Shown here in pieces: positions 34,728-47,500 of a stretch of DNA of 64,000 nucleotides. How positions within the stretch are numbered: position 1 is the first letter of the stretch; every line of letters starts with the position of its first letter. A model generated the notes under the pieces. That model ran no database searches. It saw only the letters and a list, made by a program, of their open reading frames with translations, and was not told the origin of the DNA. The position numbers and the translations under genes were made by a program. The stretch spans positions 37,955,501 to 38,019,500 of the forward strand of contig NC_091670.1 in NCBI RefSeq assembly GCF_042453785.1, written 5' to 3'. This stretch comes from Malus domestica (Eukaryota > Streptophyta > Magnoliopsida > Rosales > Rosaceae).

Positions 34728-35550
34728 TATTAGCACTTCAAAAATCTCATTTAGCACTCCAAACTTTTTATAATTAGAAAGAAAAATATGTGGATGCAAA
34801 TTTCTTCCTCCTTGATCTTGGACAAAATTACACCTACAAAACAATTAACACCTTAGGTCAAGGCCAAGAGCCTTAAGCGCCCACGATGAATGGGGGGGGG
34901 GCTTTGGCCAAAGAACCTCATATGCCAAAGTTAGAATTTTGAGATAAAAGTGTTTGAGAGCTTTGGAGGATTTTAGCAAGAGTGAGGACCTAGGTTTTTT
35001 GTGAGAATGAGAGCCTATTCATAGGGATAGGGTTCTTGATTTAGGTTGAATTTAGGAATTATGGGAATAATTGACTAATTAATTTAGCAAATAAAATTAT
35101 TGCCAAATTAACTAGCTAATTAATGTGATAAAATAGGTGAATATGATGAGATCAACAAGGGTGGCCGGCCATTTGGGATTTTTGGGTAATGGGTTATGTA
35201 ATGGGGGATTAATTGGCATAATGGGTCATTTAATTGGTGATTTAATTGATTAATTAGGAAATAAATCCATTAATTCACCAATTAATCTAATTTAAATGGA
35301 ATGTTTGGAATGGTTACCTTGTGGAGTATATGGATGAAATAACTTTTATTTGTTACCTTCTTTGGGCATTTTTGACTTGGTTAACGGATGATTACCCGCT
35401 GCTTGTGCGTAGGAATCCCGATATGCCTCAAAGGGTATTTTTGTCCTCTTTTATCCAAAAATCCACGTGTCGCCTTATGAATATTTTTGGCTCCACAAAA
35501 TACACTTGTGAGGAGTGTATCATGAGATTTTTTTAGTGCTAATAACAGTT

Positions 35551-35554
<4 letters not shown>
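34728..35554. mobile_element. TIR element of about 830 bp with 33-bp imperfect inverted ends
   Basis: The left end GGGAACTATTATTAGCACTT, continuing with CAAAAATCTCAT, mirrors the right end (inverse AAGGAACTGTTATTAGCACT, continuing AAAAAAATCTCAT). AT-rich dinucleotide runs flank it, so the target duplication cannot be judged. The interior is AT-rich with a G10 run at about 34893 and no ORF. Confidence 0.7.
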
Positions 35555-35598
<44 letters not shown>

Positions 35599-35599
35599 T

Positions 35600-35960
35600 T
35601 TAAGAGAAGGGTTTCTCATTTTTTTAATGGGGATTAGTTGTGGGCTCACACCACATTAAACTTCAATAATTTGAACCGTCAATTTTTTAAGTTGTACCTC
35701 ATAAATTATTATTGCAAAATATTAGTCAAATCATAAATATTTTAGACATCTAAATAAGTTCAAGGAAATTAACGAACATTTTGTTCTATAAGAAACAATG
35801 AAATTTCATTGTGATATTAATTAGACAAATGAATTCGGATTGAATTGAATTGTTGCAAGAGACTACAAAATAGGAATCATTGAAAGTAGATGTGAAGTGA
35901 GTCCCACAACTAATTCCCATTTTTTTTTTTTTTAAATAGAGATCCCTTTACATAAGGGCC
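35600..35960 (+). repeat. MITE-like repeat, copy A (inverse of copy B)
   Basis: Starts AAGAGAAGGGTTTCTC and ends CCTTTACATAAGGGCC. Both ends carry GGATTAGTTGTGGG in inverted orientation, so it has long imperfect terminal inverted repeats. The same sequence occurs inverted at 39281-39669. 35960-36640 holds only microsatellites (CA, CATT) and no gene. Confidence 0.7.
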
Positions 35961-36649
35961 TATATATATATAACAAGATTTGCAAGGAAACAAATATATA
36001 AACACATGAGTCCATGACACTCTGAATCTCAAAAAAGTAGACAACGACTCAACAAGTATACATATACATCCAGTGCACATGTTGTTGGTGGATACGTACG
36101 TCAACAATGGAGTCCACAAGCATGCACACACACACACACAAGGGCGTCCATGGTAACATTCATTCATTCATTCATTATCAAGTAGGGCAACAAGTCCGGA
36201 GACCCCATAAGAGGCAGAAGGCCCAGAAAACACCATCTAACTCATTGATCAAATCAAATATTTGCATAGAAATTAGAGAGGTTTATGAATCATGCCCACA
36301 TCATGCATTTGTGTCTTTTGCAAGAAAGAGGGCTAGACTGAACACCAAATATAACATCTTCAATTACCAATTTAGGGTCATAACTTAAAAACTTTCTAGT
36401 CATTGTTCACATTCAAAATTTTCGATTGTTCCGTAATTGGTTCTGTGTAAAAGAAATTTCACTCAGGAAAAGTAATTAAATTTAATGACTTACAACAATT
36501 TCTTAAAAACAGATACATAAGATATTGATTCATAAGTATTAAGTACGACTATAATAACCTTTGAGCTACCACATAATTGCTCAAAAGATATTTGACTTCA
36601 CTAGTTAGGTACTACTCATGTAGTTTTTGAGACACATCTCGTGCTACGA

Positions 36650-39110
36650 GGAGGAAATTCTCTTTGAGGTACATCGGACGACGATTGGTTCGGGGGTCTC
36701 GTAGACTGCTCCGATAAACAGTAGGCTAATCAGTGGACTGATTGGTGGGCTGATCGGCAGTGAGTTGATCGGCGAACTGATTGACAGTAAGTTGGTCGGC
36801 GAACCAACCAGCAATGGGTATTTTGGGAACCGATTCATCCACTTCACTCGTTTGACGTTCACCACTTAATCCAAATTTTCACCATTTGTTTTCAATTCCA
36901 TAATCAAGCGTCTGGGGAACTCCGTTTACAAGAGCAAATCCATAATCAAGTGTTTGTACTTCAATTCTTGTCTCCCCCTAAAGTGGAGGCTCGTTGGCAA
37001 AGTCCGTGGTGGATTCGTGGAAGACCACATCCAGGGCACATACATCTTTTGTGTACGAGATGATAACACCAGTAGCCTTTCTGGTTAGCGGCATAACCTA
37101 AAAAGACACATCGAAGAGTTTGAGATTCAAGTTTGTTTCGTTGATGCTGATAAAGGTGAATAAATGCAGTACAACCAAACACATGCAGAGAAAGATCAGT
37201 TGTGGTTGGCGCTTGAACATGATTAGTGTGAGAACTTGAAGAGGCGTTCAAAATTCAAATGTGCTAGAGGGACCTCTGTTATCAAATAGCTATACACTTG
37301 GTTAGCACTTGTTATTCACTTGGGAATATTAGAGATCAACATTGACAAGGTTGTGAGCTGATAAGGAACATGTATATTAGGATTCATTAGCTTGAACACT
37401 CATGATATTACTAGAAGTCTTTCTAGCTGTTATGAATAAGGGAATTCACGGTGATAAGGTTAAGATCAAACAAGATTATTCAATGGGAAGAGTCCTAGCT
37501 GATTACCACAGTGTATGGTATGTATATTAGGGTCCCTGCACTCTCTCTAATCATGCAAGCTTACAGAAACACAAACCCCATTCTTGAGGCCTTGCATACT
37601 GAAGAGGAGAGCTGCAGAAGAACTCTAATCCCAACAAGCATGTCATCGTCTTCAGGTAAGTGGTTAACTTGGTACTGTGATATAATATTCAGAATTCATA
37701 TTCATATACAATATATGTTTTACAATATGTTTTACAATAGGCAGTGGACGCAACGGCTTCCCTCAATACTTCACGGATGCATGACTCCCCAACAGAGAAG
37801 CTCGAACAACCTCAGGAAGATGCCGATTCTTCTGTTTTTTTTTTTTTTTTTCAAAGTTGATTCTTCTACTCGGCCACCCCATTCTGCTGGGGTGTGTGGG
37901 GACATGTTGTATGGTGAACGATACCACAATCGGTTAAGTACTTTTACAGTTCTGCACTCAAATACTCACCTCCATTAGCATTTTGAAGCACCTGTATTTG
38001 AGCCTTGTAGTGACACTGAGTCCATTTGTGAAACTGTTGGAACAGTTCAGTTACTTCACCTTTGGATTTCATAAGACAAATCCACGCCATTCAGGTACAA
38101 TCGTACAATCAACGATGAATGTAACAAACCAGCGGGCACCCCCCAAACTAGTGTACTTAAAAGAAACTCAAACGTCATAATGAATAAACTAAACTTTCAT
38201 TCAGACTCAGGATAATACAGAATACGATGACTTTTATCTAATTCACAAATACCACACTAAAAACTGGACACAACAAACTTCGAAAACAAATTAAAAAAAT
38301 AATTTCTGCGAATAACCAAAGGAAGCATATGCCCCAAACGACGATGTTATAGCCAAATTTTAGATTTTTCTTCTCCCCCTCTGATGCATCCACAGACAAA
38401 GCTTGAGTCAACTGCCTTGTGCTATCAAACACCAAATTCAGGTAGTAAAACTGTCGTCTAACCCCATAACCAATCGTCTTTTTTGTTCGAATATCCTTAA
38501 ACACACAATAGTGAGGCTAGAAATCACAATACAATGAAGAGCGAGAGTTATACAAGCAACAAATAACAAATTATAATTTAGAGATGAGACAACTAGAACG
38601 GAATTCAAATTAAGGTTATCGGTGAGTACAATTGAACCCTTTCTAGTGATTGGGGCGAGAGTTCCATCAGCAGTGGATATATTAGTTTTGGTGGAAGGCT
38701 CTAATTTGTGGACCTGTCTAGAATCGAGAGTCATGATTTATAGCACCGGAATCAATTATCCATGCATAATTATTAGCAATATTATTATTACTTGTTGTGC
38801 CTGCTAAAATAGAGTCTTGATCGACATTATACAGAGGTTCCTCAATAATACCAGCATCTTCAGTTGGTTGATGACATGAATTTCATTTTCTGGAATCCAC
38901 GTATGATCCCATCATTCTGGATAGCCCACAGTCTCATAGCAACGAGATTTGGAGTGGCCAGGTTTGCCACAATGATCACATGTTCGGTGAGGATGATTTC
39001 GAGTTGCCAGTGCAACAACATCGGGTTGCGTTTCGATGAATTTCTCTCGTCTTCCATGGTGACAAATTTTTCGAAGGAGTTCAGTTAGGATTTTGAACTT
39101 TGAGAGCAGC
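36650..39110 (-). mobile_element. Ty1/copia fossil with a nested insertion
   Basis: Scattered copia polyprotein pieces on the minus strand: a gag zinc-knuckle-like area near 38900-39050, a protease/GAG-pre-integrase region (TLDSRQVHKLEPSTKTNIST) near 38700, integrase-core resemblance near 37800-38050 and the C-terminal integrase piece HVFGCTAFIHLYQHQRNKLE near 37150. No LTRs of its own were found. An insertion of about 470 bp (about 37290-37735), bordered by AATAG on both sides, sits inside the integrase region. The fossil is broken in many places and looks old. Confidence 0.75.
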
Positions 39111-39280
39111 GACGACAGAGAGCAATGACGTAGGTTGTCGGTGGAAGTCGGCTGAACGGCGGCTTGACGACAAGTTTTTATTTTTCTTTTCTAATTTCTA
39201 ACCTAGGCTCGTGATACCAACTTAAAATTCGTGAATGCTTCAATATTATTTTTCTCACTAAGAGGATATGTGTGTGTGTA

Positions 39281-39669
39281 GGCCCTTATGGAAAGGGATT
39301 TCTATTTTTTGAAAAAAAAAAAGGGGGATTAGTTGTGGAATTCACTCCACATCAACTTTCAATGATCTGAACCTACTTTGTACGTCTTGATTCATAGATT
39401 ATCTTTGCAAAAATTCAATTCAATCCGAAACCATTTGCCTATTTAATTATCACGATGAAATTTCATTATTTCTTATAGAACAAAGTGTTTGTTAATTTCT
39501 TTAAACTTATTTAGATGTCTTAAATATTTGCACTTGGCTAATATTTTGTAAGGATGATCTATGAGGTGTACTTTAAAAAATAGACGGTTTGGATTATTGA
39601 AATTTGATGTAATATGAGCCCCACAACTAATCTTCAATGTTTTAGAAAAAGGAAGATCCTTTCTCTTAA
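39281..39669 (-). repeat. MITE-like repeat, copy B (inverse of copy A)
   Basis: Starts GGCCCTTATGGAAAGGG and ends CCTTTCTCTTAAAGG, the reverse of 35600-35960. Shared internal motifs include ATGAAATTTCATTRT and TTAGACATCTAAATAAG-like pieces. Confidence 0.7.
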
Positions 39670-41723
39670 AGGATTTCGTTTCCTTTGAATGATGCAGCCA
39701 TATACTTTCGAATATTCCGAAGTGATCATATGTAAGTTGCCAACCGATCGCATCGGATATTGTCAAACTGTAGGCAATGATAATGCTGTGGCAAAATTGT
39801 GTAATAAAACTTTTCTGAGCACATGCATTCATTTTCGACATGACCTCTCTCCCAAGATATAGTTTGGCCTCTCCAAGGAAATAAGGCAAAATATATCAAG
39901 CGCTAACACAAAAGGCCAGTTTGGCCACTCCAAACTTGGGAAGAAAAAAAAGGTTCAGGGAGTTCACACAATTACACCAAACTCTTTGAGGTTGTGTGGG
40001 TTTTGACCTTATAATAGTTGAGCAAAATGTGTCATGAAGAAGTCTTTCTAACTTCATTTTTTGTTTTGAAGAAAAAGTTAGTGTTTGGAAAGATTGGTCA
40101 AAGAATATGACAACTACTTATTCGTAAAGGCAAATTTTATGGAATTTTGCCATTTTTATTTTAATATTCATATTTTTACCCAATAAAAAGGTGAATTTTT
40201 GCCCCAAATCATTTTAGTTTTGACGATGACTGTGACTTTGAGTTGTGACAAAAGACAACAGAAATTGGTATTGACCTTAATCAAGCCAATAGATCCAAAT
40301 ATTATTAGAGATTTAATTAGAAAGTAAGTTGATAATTGAAAGGAATGAGAAAAAAGCCAAACTTAATGAATTAATCATCAAGTGTGAGAACTTAACCTAG
40401 TTGATTGGATATTATAGGTTGAATAGACAAACTGGTTAGACATGGGTTTGCAAATAAGTTTTTTTTCTTATTTACTATTGCAAATAAGTTAAGACAACTA
40501 TACATTTCATCATGAGAACCAAAATAAAACACGAACTATAATATAATAGGATGGGAGATGTAAAATTCGCATTGTTTGAGTTTATACTAATGGTGATTAA
40601 TTCAAGATCATTGTATAACCACTACAGATAAATCTGATAAGTCTCTTCAAGTACTCTTATAGGTTCAGGTCTAAATACACCTGTCTACATACATCTCTTG
40701 TGCACATGTATTTCAAATTCTTCTTAATTTTGTAATTCAGGTGGAGGATTGTTGAAAAATTAAATTGTAATTTATTTAATGGTATTATAATATTAGATGA
40801 AAAATGGGTTGAAAGAGCTAATTTACATGAAAACTTGGTGTTATTCAATAATTAGTTATCAGGTTATAACTCTACTTACTAGTAGTTTTTCTATCCCTTG
40901 TCTAACACAGCACATGCAGGTAGCGCCAATGCACATATGTAAGAATTAGCGGGACAAAGTTCACGGTAGGGGTGGTAAATCAACTTATTGAGTTGTTAGG
41001 TACCTGTTAAGACCCGTTTAATTCGATATCACCATAATATAAAGTGAGATTGGTAGTGGTGATAATGGTGAAATTAAGGTGAAATCAAACTAAAATGGAT
41101 CTTAGTAAGTGACATTTTACCATAATGGTGGAAAGGAGTTGAGCCCTTGCATGACTGTGTGGATTTGAATCCGTCGGTGGCTATAATAATCTAACAAAAT
41201 CTATTGTTTCATTAAAAAAAAACATAAAAAAAAAAAACTAATATGGATCTCAATGGGTTAACAACCCAATAGATTAATTTGCTACCGTTAGTTGACAGTG
41301 GTAAAGATATTTTATAAATTCAACATCAACTCGACGTAAACTGAATAATGAATTACAAGGCTAGGCTACAGAGGGTGACAACCCTAGACTCCTTAGGAAA
41401 ATACTAAAAGTACAATAATAAATGGAAATATTACAACATTTTCCTAATTAAGTAAATAATTAACAACTAAGAGAAGATATGAGAAGATAAACAGTGCTAA
41501 TTGCGGAAATAATCCAAAAGTTGACCTAGGGCTAATATGACCCTCTTGTGATCTTGTTTATTGATAGACGCGTGAGATGCTTCTGTGCATCACGTAGCAA
41601 CTCCAAACCCTTCATAATCTCTTGATATTGTTCTCACTATCACAATTTATGACCTAGGGCTTTGATTTTACTGCATTGAGTTTTAACTAGTCCAGTAAGT
41701 TCGTTCACGCACGCATCCGAAAT
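39670..41723. other. Spacer left of SWEET copy 3, no gene
   Basis: AT-rich. Around 41110-41245 a SINE-like remnant shows GGATTTGAATCCGTCGGTGG (box B-like) and ends in A runs. The last 100 bp are the 3' UTR of SWEET copy 3. Otherwise nothing recognised. Confidence 0.45.
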
Positions 41724-43715
41724 CAAGCAAGCAGTGGTTCTCTTGAGTCATCATCTCCAGACATTTTGCTATAGTAGGAGTACAGAACCAACTGGACAAA
41801 CCCTAAAATTGTACCGAGACCGTTTGGGATCTGCATGAAAAATAATAAATACAAGTTAATAAGTTATATAAGTGTGATGTTGTTGCTGTTTAGGGTGATA
41901 ATATAACTGCTGAAATTCGTCCAAGGAAAAAGAATACTTACATAGACAAAAGGGTCGCCCTGCAACGCTCCGTATGCACAGAAAGAGAAACTCACCAAGA
42001 AAGTTGCAAGAGAAAGATTAAATGGCATGAACTCAACACTTCTTGTTTTGATCACCAAATTCTGAAAAAGGGTATATGTGAAACGAAATCAGCGAGAAGA
42101 AATTTCACAATCTGAAAGCAATCTGAGTGAGAATTATTCCACACGAACTTACGATGATAAACAACGGCGAAGCATACACTGAAACTACTGAAAAAGCACA
42201 TAGATATCCAACGAACAGTTCCCTCTCATGGGCTACAAGTCTTAAGCTCACAAGTACAACAGCCGCAAAAAGAACAGAAACTGCTGCGAGCAATCCCGAT
42301 ATCCTCAGCTGCAATGAACATTTTGAAGAACAACACGTAGTCAGTCATGCAGAGTTGTAAAAGGGACTTGATCTTAAGAAGAGTAGGTAGATTTTGGGAT
42401 TTATAATTACCTTAATTGATTTTTCGGCGTAAGTAATGAAAATGATCAAGTAGACTAACTGGAAAACAGCTCCGATTGAATTGACTGTAGCCACCATTAT
42501 AATACCACTCTTCACTATAGGCAGGCCATACCATGTGCATATCAAGCAATTTAAAAGACCATATATGTAAGGCAATCCTGAGAATTGTTCTGTTGACTTG
42601 TTTGTGATAATTCTTTTAAATGTTGGCCTGAAAGAACATAAAAGATTCAAAAGTGAGTGGGAAGTGCATAAATCATTGGGGTAAGCGAAAATTTTAATGA
42701 ATTCCCTTTTTTAAAGGATGCTAGTGAGACTAAATTTTAGAAATTAAAAGATATGGAAGTTGATAATTAGTTTATTACTTGAGTATTGATAAACGTGCTC
42801 ATTCTTATTGATAACACATCATTTAGTTTGTAAATTTTGTCTCCTTAGTATTACCCTTTTTTTTAAAACTTACATTGGTGACACATACAACGAAATTGCA
42901 CAGATATTGCCTGCAGTTGACAGAGATGGGTGTTAGAATGTTTCTTGCATATCTAATCATTTTTGGGTCAAACTTGCATATCTCCCCGATCACTCTTGTT
43001 ATACATACTTTCATTGATCAGCCAAAGGTTTTTTTTTTTTTTGTTTTTTTTTTTGTATTTTTATATATATATTTTTTTACCAATAATATACTTTAATTTT
43101 CATACAAGAAGTTGAACAATGATTATATTTTCACAGGTAATTTTTTGTCAAAGTATAAAAGTTTCCAAAAAGTAGAATAAATGGTTTTAACTTGTAAAAC
43201 AATTCTTTCGTATAATTAAGGACAATAAAAGTTTCAATTTGGTTGCTAGTTGTAAGGCCTTGATCAATGGTGATAGATGCCAGATTATTCAACATATTTT
43301 TAGGGAAGGAAAATTTGCGCCTGATAAACTTGCTGAGATTGGTTTGGATTTGGGTTTAGCCTGACTATTGTAGCAAAAAAAGAACTCCTATCATATGACA
43401 GTTATATACAGTAAATAAAACAAATAATTGACATATTATACATACTAGCTTTAAAAATTATTATCACATCGGATTAGCTCTAATCCGCAACGGTACTATG
43501 ATATGAAGTCATTAAAAAAATTCATGCATGGTTGTGCTTCATGAACCAGAAACCTGTATTTAAAGCATATGAATGCATAGAAGAAGTTCTAAGCAAATAT
43601 ATATATATATATATATATATAAAGATGCATTGTGTAAAAATGAAGAAGGTATACCAGCAATGCCGGCTGCAGTACTGAACCATAGATAAACAGAAGACAA
43701 TCCAATTGGCAACAT
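41724..43715 (-). CDS. SWEET2-like sugar transporter, copy 3, intact
   Basis: Same family and exon plan as copy 2: 43655-43715, 42874-42910, 42411-42627, 42153-42308, 41942-42061 and 41724-41830, giving about 232 residues. It begins MLPIGLSSVYLWFSTAAGIA. Conserved motifs are GNICAISLYVSPM, RPTFKRIITNKSTEQFSGLP, YGLLNCLICTWYG, VGYLCAFSVVSVYASPLFII, TRSVEFMPFNLSLATFLVSF and IPNGLGTILGFVQLVLYSYY, ending SREPLLA. Exon 4 is one codon shorter than in copies 1 and 2 and its loop (LVAHERELF) is diverged. The tail lacks the IVSYA of copy 1. Intron 2 holds a MITE-like repeat (42716-42866). Confidence 0.92.
42716..42866. repeat. MITE-like repeat in an intron of SWEET copy 3
   Basis: GGATGCTAGTGAGAC on the left mirrors GTCTCCTTAGTATTACC on the right. 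The interior (GTTGATAATTAG, GATAACACATCATTTAGTTT) matches 44998-45175. Confidence 0.55.
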
Positions 43716-43828
43716 ATCGAACTATCGATTATCAAAACTTCTGCTTAAGAAAATGTATGTATTCACCAAGCAGAAGCTTTCTCTCTCTTTTCTATTGTAG
43801 CTGTGGACATTAACAATCCAAAGGGGAA

Positions 43829-43840
43829 GCTATTTATAGA
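43829..43840 (-). promoter_or_regulatory. TATA box of SWEET copy 3
   Basis: TCTATAAATAGC on the gene strand, about 115 bp upstream of the start codon. CT-rich leader sequence follows. Copy 2 has a similar motif near 31480; copy 1 has no clear equivalent. Confidence 0.6.
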
Positions 43841-46640
43841 TGTATTTCTTGTTACATATAACAGGGAGTATGTGTTATTTACCACCAACTTTTTTTAATA
43901 TTTTTTATGTGTTCATTTATGGTTTGTGTTTGTGTTTTTACAACTGACAGGATGTTTATAAAGATGATATTTTGCAACAGCCAATATACCCGCAAAAAAG
44001 GGACGTCACGTACTAAACAGGGCAAACTACTACAACTGTGAATCAAACTCGTACAAATCAATCTTTTGTGAAGCTAATGATATCCAACTACATGCTAAAC
44101 TTAAATATTTATGGAAAAGATAATTCCATTTTTAGGTTTTTACTTTTATTGTTTGTGCTATAGATAGAGAGAAAGTGTGTGAGAGATAGGATGGATAGAT
44201 AGTCTTAAAGAAGGGTGGAGGAATAATGGTGGAAGAAGAGTGAAAGAAATTTATATGGTATATATTCCCTTCATTTCTTCTTCCTCCCTCAATCATTATT
44301 CGTTCATATTTTCGCCCTTATATTTTCTCTACGTCTCTAATTCAAATAAATAATAATAAATAAAATGGGACCTATAAAAATTGGAAACCGATTGTTCTCA
44401 ATGCATGTTACTGCAAATTATACTGAACTTTGCAATCATTAGTTCTTTCACTGCCCTTTGGCAGAACTTTCGTCACTTAAAATGATTGGTTCTTTCCACC
44501 TTGCAGCCACACATAAGCACAATATGGAGAAATTTGTTAGTGTCTCGGGAGTATAATCCACTGCATCAAGTAATTGAAAATTTTCATTTTTAAGTATCCA
44601 ATTACTTGTATTATGACACTTGATGTATGAGTTGTGTTCCCGGCACACTACTGAAAACTTTCTTCACAACATGCACGTGTGTTTTGGTTTATCAGACTCA
44701 TATTTGTTCCATCTTCAGCCGCCTTACAGCTTAGTAGTGAGTGGTAGCACAACCCCGACCACGTACTGGCACCTTACTCGAGATTCTTTCTACATATATG
44801 GAGACGCGAGTGATACAACTAGGAAATGTCAATCATCGTTGGTTCAGATCTTTATAGAATTTTCAGAGCCAACGGAAACTTCTAGTAGTGTTGCCTATTG
44901 GCTGCTTGTCACTTGCATACAAATGTATGCCTTGCGGTGACTGTGCCCTCATGCATTTTATCTATTTTAATTCTGAACGTTTGAGATTTTAAATTGAATA
45001 ATGTTAGGAAGATGCAAATTTTAAATTAAAATTTGCAAATCAAATTATGTAGATGTTGATAATTGAATTATTAGTTAAGTGTTAATTAACGTGCTTCTTT
45101 CCTATTGATGACACATCATTTCGTTTGTAAATTTAATTTAAATTTTGATTTCCCCTAACATTACCCTTTTAAATTAAACATCCGAAAGAATATTGGAATA
45201 TGCAGAAGTGTTCTTTTATGGTCGGCAAACATTGAGTAGGACAACAAACTACAGTACATGTGATCTTCATCAAATTTTTATCTCCAATGTACACTTCATC
45301 AAGTCTTCAAAATGGATCTTTCATACCTAATTCGTCCTGGAGTTGGTCCCTGAACATATTTTACATGAGAGAATAAGTGTCGGCTGGTTAAATAGAAAAA
45401 GTTGAAAGAGGGTTGACCAGGTTACCTGTGCAACCACTTGCATAAAATGATAATTAACCTTCTATGTTAAGAGTGTTATTATCCGACCCATGTTGGTTCC
45501 GCTATGATGCAAAGGTCGCCATTTCTTATAAGAGCGGCACGCCACATGTACTACCTATTTTCATCTTCACAAAATAAACTATATTTCTATAACAATCACC
45601 AAAATAGATTGGAAAATGATATTTGTTCTCCTTACACTCATCTCATTTTCTCTGATTGTAAAACTGAATAAATTAAAAGAGAACTATAAAATATAAATGA
45701 AGTGATGCAAAAGGAAGAAAAAAAAAACAAGAGTGCAAAAATTCATTTATCATAAGAATCTGAAATGCTCATAAAAATTTCTTAGTGAAAGTTCAGATTA
45801 AGGAAGGGTCCAAAGGAGTATAAGTGTGCTCGTTATCGATCATGGCTTGATCGAAATCTTTATAGGATCCATCATGTTCAAGATTTAAATTTTTTTTTTT
45901 TTTTTATGAAATATAAGGATCTATTATTTCCTATAATTTCTCATATGAATTTAAGATGCTCGTAAAATTTTCAAGGTGCAAGCTAAGATTAATGAAGGGT
46001 CCAAAGGATGAGAATTTTTTTTAGTAAGCCGGGAAAAAGGCGCGATACACCAAATGCAATAATAATTGGTTGAATTTTTATTTTATTTTATTTCCAACCA
46101 ATGTATTTCTACACTTTGTGTACTGGGCTATGTTCACGAGTGTACTCGTCATTGATCATGGTTTGATTTGAAATCAATCATGAATGATAGGATCCACCAT
46201 TTGAGGATTTTTTTTTTCTTCATTTATTTTATACACTAGAAGGATCAATTATTTCATTTAATTTCAATTATTGCTTCTCTTTGGCGTTCTTATTTGCACC
46301 TCTCACATGTTTCAATTCTAGCTAGTTTTGTTGTTTTTGTAAAAACCTATGATTTCATATTTATATTAAACGAATATTGCATATGTGGTGAATCATTGCA
46401 TCGGACATGAACATACACATGGACACAACAAAGCAATGATGCAGGTTTCATTCGGCCATGCTTCCTCGGCATGTTTTACTTGTTGGCATCGATCCCATGT
46501 TCTTATTTCATCCTTTGTTTAAGACAAGACATATGATTTTCATTAACAATTGGCTATCGAACAATATAGCAAAGGTGTATAATGTTGTCGTTCATGTGCT
46601 TGTTTCTTACCATTAATTAAACTAATAAAGTTAATTAATT
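43841..46640. other. Upstream region of SWEET copy 3 with repeats, no gene
   Basis: Carries the SWEET-unit block (TTCTTTCACTGCCCTTTGGC near 44445, AATATTGGAATATGCAGAAG near 45190). 44998-45175 is a MITE-like repeat with AATGTTAGG and CCTAACATT ends. About 45830-46240 shows two or three loosely repeated pieces around GGGTCCAAAGGA and GATCATGGTTTGAT. An open frame at 44620-44940 has no recognisable domain and is not called. Confidence 0.5.
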
Positions 46641-47500
46641 TAGAGAATTGTTATTGGCATTCCAAAAATATCATTTTGCACTCCAAAAGTTCTATGATTA
46701 GAATTTTTTTTTATAGTTTTGAGAAGTGCAAAATAAGATTATTTTTTGGAAAAATTAGTATTCGGTCCCTAGTTTTCACTGTTCATTGACTAGGACCTTA
46801 TTAGTTCTCAAATTTTGATTCAAGTCCCTAGCATTAATGTGATTATGAATTTACATGTTTATTATACAATTTTTTAATATAAAAATTAGTAATTAATTTA
46901 GGGTTTAATACTCACACCTCTATTAAACTTCTAATTAATTTTCAATTCAAATATTTCTAAAATAATAAAAAATTAAATTAAATTAAGTTTGTACCTATTA
47001 GTTTTTTTTTATATATATAAAAAGATTCTCAATTTTTTTAATCTTAAATGTACCCATTCTCAAATATATCAATTTGTTATATGTAAAATGTAACCTTTTT
47101 TAAATATAAAATCCATTCAAATTTTTTAATCTATGTTTAAACTTATATGAGTACCTTCTTTTTCGTTGATTTGAGAATGTATCCATGTTTTGGTTAATGT
47201 ACCCATACATATATGTACACACACACACAATATAATAGAGAGTATAATTTATATTTTATTATTTTTAATCCCATAAATTATGGGTTTTATTTAAAATCTC
47301 ATTAATATAAACAATTACAAATTTCAATTTTTAGTTTTTAATTAAAAAAATATAGTAACTTACATTATTACATTAATGTCAGAGACCTCAATCAAAAACT
47401 AAAAACTAACAAGGTTTCAATCAAATAATATTGATAGCTAGGGACCGCATCTAAAGTGTCCCTTATTTTTTTTTATGCTAATAATAGTTTTCTTAATTTA
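46640..47500. mobile_element. Diverged relative of the 34.7-35.6 kb TIR element, with a second element inside
   Basis: The left end GAATTGTTATTGGCATTCC and the right end (inverse AAGAAAACTATTATTAGCAT) resemble the termini at 34728 and 35554. Inside, about 46752-46850 and 47360-47460 are inverted relative to each other (GGTCCCTAG, ACATTAATGT), suggesting a nested MITE of about 700 bp. No ORF. The stretch 47500-48150 shows only AT-rich filler and a C14 run near 47630. Confidence 0.5.

Noticed and set aside
44620-44940. Open frame of 106 codons between SWEET copy 3 and its upstream block
   Set aside because: No domain, no leader or splice signals recognised and repeat-rich context; not distinguishable from chance.
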